Assembly: GCF_032854445.1 (NCBI RefSeq)
Contig: NC_088297.1
Span: 4,837,991 to 4,901,990 of the forward strand
DNA: 64,000 nucleotides
DNA from: Liolophura sinensis
Lineage: Eukaryota > Mollusca > Polyplacophora > Chitonida > Chitonidae
Reading direction: 5' to 3'
Shown: in pieces, positions 55,815 through 64,000 of the stretch
How positions within the stretch are numbered: position 1 is the first letter of the stretch
Layout of the letters: the number at the start of each line of letters is the position of its first letter
Notes under the pieces: model-generated
What the model was told of the DNA's origin: nothing
Seen by the model: the letters and a program-made list of their open reading frames with translations, nothing else
Databases searched by the model: none
Made by a program: the position numbers and the translations under genes

Positions 55815-55852
55815 CCCCCCGCCCCCCGCCCCCCGCCCCCCGCCCCCCGCCC
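55815..55852. repeat. (CCCCCCG)n simple repeat
   Basis: Five to six 7-bp units of C runs closing the 46-bp array. On the other strand it is G-rich and could form G-quadruplexes. Confidence 0.95.
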
Positions 55853-57383
55853 TTAAATATGTATGTACACGTTAATTGCCCAAAATTACGACTTGTCATA
55901 ACATTCTAGAATAAATTAATTATTTCAGCTCTTCCTCACGACGAATGAATCTCAGCGAGGCTCATGAGCCTACATTTATTTATTTATTACACCTCAACTT
56001 GTAGGCCTACTGGGTTTATTCCAATAACTCTCTCACTGACAACTTTGCCTTTTCATTTTGTGTCGATAGCAGGGGTTGCTGTATTATTTCATTCTATGGT
56101 AACTTGCCTAATGCGACAGGTAATTTTGTTTGTTTTTTTTTTTTTTGTTTTTTTTTACATGTTGAAGCATTTCTGTACACACGAACAACTGCCGTTTTGG
56201 GATCAAAACATGATACGCTTGTTATGCTAAACCCAAATGTAGCTACTTTAGAGATCTACTTTCGATTTTGACAATACTCTTTGCTTTAAGTCTCACACGT
56301 ACGCTATAGTTTTCAGGAATTTAGGCATACACACAAATCGTCATGCGTATTCTGTACGCTCTGTTTTAATTTTAGAAACGTATCATCTAATTTTTAAGCA
56401 CATTTACGCCTTCACGCCCCCTATCCGTAGCACTGGGGTCAAGGTCAAATGGCATGCCTGCCGTCTGATAACATACACATTGGTTATTTTCACCATTTTG
56501 GTGGCTAACAAAGCGCTCGATTGCCGTAAGGTAGGTCTAAGTATTATAAGGAGTTGTTAAATACATGAACGTAGACGTGCGTTGCATGGTGTAAATCTTT
56601 TCGCTACATACTCTATCACAGGCAATCAAGGTACCGACTTGTAAGCGACATTTAACGTCACGATCCTCAAAATAACCCCAGCACATTCGACAACCTTTCG
56701 TGACATAAAACTAAACGAACAATAAATCTCCAAGCACAATTAAAATTTTTATTCTATTGATAATCATAAATCTCAACAAACAATGAAGAAAGCATCACGA
56801 AGGGAAGCTAATATTTGACCATAACACACAATCTGTTTCTTCAAGTGCACGTGGCCGTCCGTACTTGGGTGAAACGACCTCCGGCAGTTTTTTTCTTGCC
56901 TCAACAGTGAGCATTTGGCGATTCTCACCAATAGAGCCATAAAAAAGTATCTTTGATTATCTTTGGGATTTCTGACATCAAGATTGCATATTGAGATTAG
57001 GGATTTGAACTGGGAGATGTATTTTGTTTACTTGCCTCTGATACCTTTATGCTTGTAAATAACCCTGTGACAAGTGTCTCAATAAGACAAAACACCAGAA
57101 TTTACAGATGCTTGTGCACGCCATTTACATATCCTCTTACCGTTATGATTATTAAAGGCATCGACAAACGTATAGTTATGCCACGACTATAGGTGACAGC
57201 TACACTGCATGCATCTGTTATAGAAAGGACACGTTTACCGGAACACTTACGGGCTACCAAAACAAAATTATTAGATGAAAATTAAAACTAGTAGAATGCA
57301 TAGATACTGTTGTTTGTTTGCAACAGGTTTTGAACGTTAGTCACGAAATGCAATTTCCTCAGCTATTGGCTACCATCGTGATA
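55853..57383. other. About 1.5 kb, nothing supported
   Basis: T tract at about 56130-56155. No exon recognised. Confidence 0.35.
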
Positions 57384-57475
57384 TCTTGATTTATTTGATT
57401 AGTGTTTTTACGTCTTACTCAAGAATATTTCACTTATATGACGGCCGCCAATATTCTGGTGCGAGGATCCCATGG
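57384..57475 (-). mobile_element. SINE-A tail fragment, antisense
   Basis: TTGATTTATTTGATTAGTGT, CTCAAGAATATTTCACTTAT and ATGACGGCCGCCAATATTCT, ending GTGCGAGGATCCC. Confidence 0.85.
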
Positions 57476-59134
57476 TGGCATGCCCTAGCGTGTAGGTGTA
57501 CATGTAACTTTACTAAGTGTATGGTAAGACTGAAAAAAAAAATAGCTTACACTTCTAAACGGATTGAGGCTTGATTCTGATGTATGTTTAATAAGTCATC
57601 AGAAATAATTTAAACTAAGAAAGCAAACGTCGGTAAAGGTAGCCAGGTTCATGTCGCGGTTGGTCTTTAACTAACAATCCACAACCCTGAAGACAAAGCA
57701 GTAGCCTTAGAATGCAAGGTCAGAGGTGATCGTAACAACTCTCTAACTTAATGGAAAGGAAGTAAAAATGGTCGTCACTCAAAGTAGCTTCCGGGTTACT
57801 CAAATCTCTTCACATTCGAATCGGCTGTTAAATGGGATTCCAAGCCAAAAGAAAACTGTGGCTTATCTCGTTTTCTAAAAGATAGGGCAGAAAGAAATAA
57901 AAGCAGGACAAAAATAAGCATAATTTTTATATAGACTTTCCATAAAAGTGTAAATTTCCATAAAAGTGCAAGTCACACATCTTCACTATATGTGTTGTCA
58001 TGGACGTTACGCCAAGGGCGTGTAATGTTGTGACGACGGTGTATCAAGGTCCAGTATTCAGCATGCATGCACTTGCAAACCGAAAAACTAGTCTGCTCTG
58101 TGGTATGTTAGTATGCCAGGAATGTAGGCTACAACAGCAGACGTCTCGCGACATACACACACCTTCTACAAAGATCAATACATTTCCTCTGTTCTCAGAG
58201 ATCAGCTGGAAGACAAGCCTTAGGCCTGCTGCTGCTAATATATATGCTAAGCCTAAACTGAAAATGAAAATCAACTGCCATGCCGTAAATCTTCTATTTC
58301 AAGCCTGTATAAATATGTTGATACAGGTACATTTGTTTTCACTGTCTTGCAATGTTTTCCCATGCCCATTTTTGAAAGGAGTATTTTTAGTGAGTCTAAA
58401 GGGATGGTATCAAAAATCACGAAAAGTAACGCTGTTCAAGCTGTATATTTATCGGAAATTCCATTGTAGACAGAAGTCATAGGCCATTGACTTGCGCGTG
58501 CGCAAGTGCTAGTTTATCGACTGATTTTGTCGTGCACTGAATGACCGACGTTTTCTGTTGTTGACAACATTATATGAGGCTGTATGAATTGAATACTGTT
58601 TAGGTGCGTGGAATAACAAACATGGCGCTCTTGTCCGCGGTAAGCTTTACTCGCACGCAACATAAGTCACTCAGTACATCTGCACCAGTACCACTGAACA
58701 CCGACAATTAGCAGTTTGCTTATTTGTTTGTTTGTTTATTCGCCTCAGTTAGTATATCCTTCCACATGTCGCGCATATCTCGATGCTGTTACCATATCTG
58801 GAAGACCGGTCCATGAATCAACATATTTATAAAATGAATGCATGAATGAAGTAGTATTGCAACTTTGCGTCCTCGGCAATATTGCCGTTATGTGGTTGTG
58901 AGAAAGCGTGTATAGCCCTTTACAAACTTGAAGGACTCTTATGCAGAAGTATAGGCTTTCCGTTAAAATAATGACACACAACTGCAAACATTAAAAAGGT
59001 CACGATGTACAGTTTTGTTATGTTCAAGACATGGCCTATGATATTTTTGTAAAGTGGTGCCGTATGCACCATGACTCATAGCAAATACCACTCCCCAGTA
59101 ATATCGCCTGGTAAATTTAACCCGAATGTATTCT
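57476..59134. other. About 1.7 kb, no supported gene
   Basis: The 160-codon frame at 58000-58482 is the longest but has no domain and no splice context. CTCGGCAATATTGCCGTTATG at about 58871 resembles the third SINE-like tail family. Confidence 0.3.
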
Positions 59135-59340
59135 GTTATCGCAGCGGATAATTTTTTTATTGCAGTATCGGAACATTAGTTTGTTAAATATAACACATCT
59201 GTTCTGTTAAATTATCATAAAAACTGAATTAGACTAACGGGATATTACGTTTAATATAATACAGTATTATGTTATAATCACAGAATACAATCTAGTATCA
59301 GGCAACAAACTTTCTGGTAAAATTAACAGATTATTTTTGG
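59135..59340 (+). repeat. Dispersed repeat family R3
   Basis: GTTAAATATAACACATCTGT, GGGATATTACGTTTAAT, CAGAATACAATCTAGTATCA and TTTCTGGTAAAATTAACAGA follow the same order as 28700-28920. Confidence 0.65.
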
Positions 59341-59562
59341 TGTAGGGGACCTGCCTATTTGCGATACGTGCATCGTGCCAAATGGCTCGTACAGTGTTTG
59401 TGGTGCAGCACCATACTGAGTTGTACATACCATACTGGCTTAGCATACATCATACCACATGGCCCATGGTGTGTACCGGTATATACCCGCCCGAGCACTG
59501 CCACATTCAGATGGTACATTACATTCCCGTTCCTTTTCCGCATGTAAAACAGTTATGCAGAG

Positions 59563-59680
59563 TGATGCTCTTTGATTTATTTATTTATTTGATTAGTGTT
59601 TTACGCCGTACTCAAGAATATTTCACTTATACGACGGCGGCAAGCATTATGGTGGGAGGAAACCGGGCTGATGCCTTTTC
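59563..59680 (-). mobile_element. SINE-A, strongly truncated, antisense
   Basis: TTTATTTATTTATTTGATTA to GGTGGGAGGAAACCGGGC. Flanked by TGATGCTCTTT and TGATGCCTTTT, an imperfect duplication. Confidence 0.88.
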
Positions 59681-60147
59681 AGGTGAATTGCCTTTCAGTC
59701 AGTCATGTATTGGTCAATATAAATCGATATGTGTAGAAATCAGCCTATGTTGACATTACCATATAGCTACCATGCGTACATGCGAGGATATGTCAAACCC
59801 GTATATAAATACCAATAAACGAACATCTATAACAACGACAGTGCGCTCTTTTGTGACAGAGGGGTACATAAGGTAGTATACTTGTGTTAATCAAAAGGAA
59901 TTAAGTTACCGGCGTTTAAAAAAGCTTAAATTATTAAGTTTCTGGCGATGAAAAACGTAAGAAGGCAATTCCACATGAAAAAGAAACCTAATATGTAGTG
60001 TTATGAGCAGGAACAATATTAGTATGTGCATTATGCATGGGCTGGATGAATGGGTAAGATTTAACACATTTTGATCATATCGTGACGACACGGATTGAGT
60101 TGACAGCGTGATAGCTAGGCCTGTAGCTCTTTTTGGATTCAGTGCTG
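59681..60147. other. No recognisable feature
   Basis: Nothing supported. Confidence 0.3.
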
Positions 60148-60330
60148 TTTGAGTGAGCGAGTGAATGAGTGAGTGCTTGGGGTTTAACGTCATACTTAAC
60201 ACTTTTTCAGTCATATGACGACGAAGGAGTCCTTAGAGTGCATGTAATATGCCTCTTTGTTGCAGGACGGATTTTCACCACTCTTTTATCTAGTGCTGCT
60301 TCACTGAGACGACTTACCGAAGGCAACAGT
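60148..60330 (-). mobile_element. SINE-B, 5'-truncated, antisense
   Basis: GAGTGAATGAGTGAGTGCTT, GGGGTTTAACGTCATACTTA, TCAGTCATATGACGACGAAG and CACTGAGACGACTTACCGAA. Confidence 0.88.
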
Positions 60331-60594
60331 CTTTAACGCCGTCCTCGAGAATTGTTGGCTTATATTGCGACTGTGAGGTTTATTGGCACCCAATAAAGCC
60401 GCAGTGGAAATGTAGGCGAGTTGCTAGATATATGGGGTGGGGTTGCAGGAATAGCGATTGTATTCCTGCTTAAACCAGGATCCTGTAGGTGAATTAAGCA
60501 TCCCCGAGGCCTGATCCGTGGCCTTGTCGAGACCAGTGACGTCTAATAAAATGCAATTAAAATCACTGCAACATTTTGTTTTACCTAATTCTGC

Positions 60595-60750
60595 TTAAAT
60601 CAGGATGCTAGAGCACGTGTAATTTGCTGCTATAGTTAAGCATTTACATGAACAGCAATAAAACCCTGAGTGAAGTAAATTGACAAGAGGCCATATTTCA
60701 CCGGTTACGTACGACCATTTGCCAGCTGTCACACTGTCGGTCTGCATTTT
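60595..60750 (+). repeat. Dispersed repeat family R4, best copy
   Basis: GCATTTACATGAACAGCAAT, AAAACCCTGAGTGAAGTAAA, TTGACAAGAGGCCATATTTC, ACCGGTTACGTACGACC and AGCTGTCACACTGTCGG. Four copies occur in the window in both orientations. Confidence 0.65.
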
Positions 60751-61611
60751 CTTAAGTTTATTATTTACCTAAATTTGCAATTCAAAAACATACAACTTTG
60801 ACATTTGATTTATTGATTTATTAATTTATTTATTTATTTGTTTATTTGTTTATTTATTTATTCAGTAATAATGGAATATGGGTTACATCATGATTAAATA
60901 AACTAATAGTGGGAGTAAATCTCTTAACGCTCTCACATCAATCATTTCGCAAATACCTGACAACGTTTGAAAATGTCAACATCATAGGTGAAATAGTAAA
61001 ATAGCAAGGAATTTCAAATGTCTAATACACCACTTTGTGTCATACAGTTAGCATGACATGAGCGGAATTTTGATCTCTCGTACAGACGTTCGTCAACACG
61101 TGTACCCACACATACCTGGGGTTCTGAGCGATCTAATCTCCTGGGCACGACTGGGTTGGTCGTTAATTTTCCTGCCTCACAGACAACCCACATTGGCCTA
61201 ATTCTGATATTAAGGTCTTAAAACCTCGTGATATGTGGATTATGTATTGATGAGGACTAGTAATAAATCTACTTGTCTGGTTTACCACACGTAATGTATA
61301 TCTTGGCATGGGTCTCATGATGTAAATCGTCAACAGGTAAAAGATTCTTGATAACAGTGTTACAACCCTGTCAATGAATAAATCAATCAGCCAGTCAGTC
61401 AGTCAATATAGTCATGTCTGTATAAGACGTATATTTTCGAGCTCGCTGACCCTGTCATTTCCATCAAGATATAAATTGTTATTTCGTGAGATAAGATAAT
61501 TATTTTTATTTGATCATACACATCTAGCAAGAGTCCTAAGTAAAAGCTACTGCTAATAGTATTGTGTTGTTTAAAATAATTTTACGGAGAGATTCTCACC
61601 TGGTCCGAGTT
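60751..61611. other. No gene; (TTTA)n at about 60805-60862
   Basis: Simple repeat plus AT-rich sequence. Confidence 0.4.
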
Positions 61612-61885
61612 ACTCAACACTGAAACAAAATACGCTTGTGTTGAAATCTAACACAACAACTTCTGCTGTTTTATTCAACACAGAACTGTGTTACAACAAC
61701 ACAAACATGTGTTAAATAAATGTGAAGTACACGTTTGTGTTACAAAATAATGAAACAGAGACAAGACCTTGTGTTAATTCAGCACAAGGTAGAGCTGTTC
61801 AAATATAACACAAGGCTTTTGTTGGAAAGAACGCAAGTTTGTGTTTATACAACAAAAGTGTTTTTTGTGTGCTCTCCTAGTGTTA
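61612..61885. repeat. AACACAA/TTGTGTT-rich element
   Basis: More than ten short inverted motifs: CTTGTGTT, AACACAAC, TGTGTTAAATAAA, CACGTTTGTGTT, CCTTGTGTTAATTCAGCACA, AACACAAGGC, GTTTGTGTTT. The sequence could fold into many hairpins. No coding capacity. It resembles family R3 in motif style but not in block order. Confidence 0.6.
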
Positions 61886-61894
61886 TATAGCCCT

Positions 61895-61925
61895 TAGTTA
61901 AGTGAGTGAGTGTTTGGGGTTTGCC
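61895..61925 (-). mobile_element. SINE-B tail scrap, antisense
   Basis: AAGTGAGTGAGTGTTTGGGG then TTT is the reversed terminal part only. Confidence 0.5.
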
Positions 61926-61959
61926 TTAGTTAAGTACACTTCATACATCTATTTACACA

Positions 61960-62545
61960 ACATTGCCATGTTAGTTAACGGCTTACTTATCTAAGTGCAC
62001 TTCCTATCTCTACAACGCACGTTGTCACGGCTTACTCAGCTAAGTGCACTTCCTATCTATTCAACCTACGCTGTCACGGCTTACTTAGCTAAGTGCACTG
62101 CCTATCTCTACTACCCACGTTGTCACGGCTTACTCAGCTAAGTGCACTTCCTATCTCCACAACGCACGTTGTCACGGCTTACTCAGCTAAGTGCACTTCC
62201 TATCTCTACTACCCACGTTGTCACGGCTTACTCAGCTAAGTGCACTTCCTATCTCCACAACGCACGTTGACACGACTTACTTAGCTAAGTGCACTTCCTA
62301 TCTCTACTACCTACGTTGACACGGCTTACTCAGCTAAGTGCGCTTCCTATCTCCACAACTCACGTTGACACCGCTTACTTAGCTAAGTGCACTTCCTATC
62401 TCTACTACTTACGTTGACACGGCTTACTTAGCTAAGTGCACTTCCTATCTCTACTTCCTACGTTGTCACGGCTTACTCAGCTAAGTGCGCTTCCTATCTC
62501 CACAACGCACGTTGTCACGGCTTACTTAGCTAAACGCGCTTCATG
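61960..62545. repeat. 49-bp satellite, about 12 copies
   Basis: CTTACTCAGCTAAGTGCACT, TCCTATCTCCACAACGCACG and TTGTCACGG; period 49 bp (61982, 62031, 62080). Variants alternate CTCCACAACGC and CTCTACTACC in a two-unit pattern. Units contain the palindrome GTGCAC. Confidence 0.96.
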
Positions 62546-63477
62546 AAACCGGGGATTGGTTTCAAACTCAGTACGAATATTGTATATTTAGTAACAATGT
62601 CCGTATTTGTCTCTTAGTCACACGCTACAAACAATTACCTGGCGGTTGACATCTGGACGTTTAAACAAAGACAAAATGCAACCTGCAAATACAATCAGCG
62701 TCGGTATAGCTTTTCTTTAAAAATAAGAAGTTCATCTGTGATTAATCTGTAGATCAAAATCAGACCGATGCAGAAAATGTTCAGCATTGCAACGTTACGA
62801 CCTTAATCTACTTGCTCATTTTGGGTTTCATAGATTTGATCAGACTGCTCTTGAACGGCCCCGAGGACGTATGTAATGTGGAAAGGTAACCACAGCGCAT
62901 TATATCACAATGCTGTTATCCATCGCCATTTCCTGTATATACATGTACATCAAAGACTGCTTTGTGAGGCTAATATGAAAAAAAAATACAACCTTTTGTA
63001 CATTTAATTAGTAATGAGATAAAAACGAAATACAAGATGAAACCGTTACATCTGTTTTCCCTTCGGACAGACGCGGCGGAAATTCCAAGCGATAAAAATG
63101 ACGGTATTTTATTGGTTAATGACGTTGCACGCGATGAAATACTCACTGCGATCGATTATCTTGTACCGTGTGAACTTTGGCTAGGATAGCTAATAAGGCT
63201 GAGCCTTACAGAGGTTTGACCGAAAGGTTTAGGTGTTACAATTATGCAGTTTTTTTAACGAAAAAGAGATGCAGAGAAAGCCAATAATAACTGTATCGTT
63301 TAATCTAATAGTATAAAAAATAACTGTTTTGGTGCAGAAGTAGGTTGTGGTGTGAATGGTACGGATATGGAGATATATGCTGACCACGAGACAGGGTTAA
63401 GACTCAATCGAAATTCAAATAAATGACAGACATTATTGATATACTAGCATAACATACAGCTTGGAATGCTTAACCAG
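62546..63477. other. No recognisable feature
   Basis: AT-rich unique-looking sequence. Confidence 0.35.
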
Positions 63478-63600
63478 GGCACCGACGACAGAGTAGTAGT
63501 CGGCAAATAGCCACATGTATCTGGTGAAATCCAAGCCTCTTGTCAAGTCACCGCAGTTCGGGATTTAATTAATCTGTTCATGTAAATTCATTAGTAGCTT
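63478..63600 (-). repeat. Dispersed repeat family R4, antisense
   Basis: GACAGAGTAGTAGTCGGCAA, TGGTGAAATCCAAGCCTCTT, GTCAAGTCACC and TGTTCATGTAAA are the reverse of the 60595 copy. Confidence 0.6.
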
Positions 63601-63844
63601 TAATAGTAGATACTTACACGTTCCCAAGAATCATGGATTATGACCAAAGCTTGCTAAAAGTTTAAACATTTGGAGCAGTGATATGGAATTAATTTATTCG
63701 AATTATTTATTAGTTGCAATCCACTGAAAATATTTTTAAACAGTTTCTCTTTCTCAGAAGAGGATAATTAAAACCCAGTAATTGCTTTACTGAATCATTT
63801 GTACCAAAGTTTCAAACTCATGTATACTATTATATCATACAATA

Positions 63845-63948
63845 CGCTTCATGGCTTCCTTCCACCGTCATGACCATACTGTTGGCCACCATCGTATAAG
63901 TGAAATATTCTTGAGTATACGACGTAAAACCCCAATCAAATAAATAAT
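63845..63948 (+). mobile_element. SINE-A tail fragment, sense
   Basis: TGGCTTCCTTCCACCGTCAT, GGCCACCATCGTATAAGTGA, AATATTCTTGAGTATACGAC and CCCCAATCAAATAAATAA. Confidence 0.85.
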
Positions 63949-64000
63949 GAAAACACTTGCTTGAACGTGCAGTTTAGATGAAAGATGTAATTTAAACTGC

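Noticed and set aside
58000-58482. 160-codon open frame starting with ATG
   Set aside because: No domain, no signal, irregular composition, an antisense frame of similar quality, and no splice or promoter context.

Overview
The window looks like nuclear DNA from a lophotrochozoan animal, most likely a mollusc. It is AT-rich and gene-poor, with spliceosomal GT-AG introns, no operons and no bacterial signals. It is packed with short interspersed and tandem repeats. Two tRNA-derived SINE families dominate. From memory I associate both with mollusc genomes, but I could not search to confirm this. SINE-A has a tRNA-like head, a conserved tail ending TATAAGTGAAATATTCTTGA..., and an (AAAT)n end. SINE-B has a tail ending GTTAAACCCCAAGCACTCAC and a (TCAC)n end. 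Many copies have visible target-site duplications.

Three protein-coding loci can be supported on the + strand. (1) 12104-13090 is an intact GT11 alpha-1,2-fucosyltransferase, a type II Golgi membrane enzyme, with one coding exon, a likely 5' UTR splice acceptor just upstream and an ATTAAA signal downstream. (2) 29272-35355 is a seven-exon gene for a secreted modular protein: signal peptide, N-glycosylated Ser/Thr-rich stalk, one thrombospondin type-1 (TSP1) repeat, a basic Tyr/Pro-rich region with a KRR site, and a Cys/Tyr-rich C-terminus. Two single-base reading-frame conflicts, at the exon 4/5 junction and inside exon 6, mean either assembly errors or a decaying gene. (3) 45972-46217 is a likely first coding exon with a Lys-Pro-Pro repeat and a FAM167-like end, followed by a GTATGT donor. 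Its other exons were not found.

Layout. 1-11.4 kb: SINEs, a three-copy SINE-B concatemer, two adjoining satellites (65 bp and 50 bp units) and a fold-back element with perfect 100-bp arms. 11.8-13.2 kb: fucosyltransferase gene. 13.6-29 kb: SINE insertions, 22-bp, 37-bp and 36-bp tandem arrays, and long stretches with nothing recognisable. 29.2-35.4 kb: TSP1 gene, with two minisatellites in intron 4. 35.5-45.9 kb: more minisatellites, SINEs and a 444-bp inverted-repeat transposon nested in an older repeat. 46-46.2 kb: FAM167-like exon. 46.8-64 kb: (TA)n, a GTCA-rich array, a 46-bp satellite, a 49-bp satellite and scattered SINEs.

The loci show no sign of working together. The striking property is the number of unrelated minisatellite families (more than ten) and their relation to genes, especially the 41-bp array whose last unit forms the splice acceptor of the TSP1 exon. 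Most open frames outside the three loci lie in repeats or are chance frames, and are not reported as genes.
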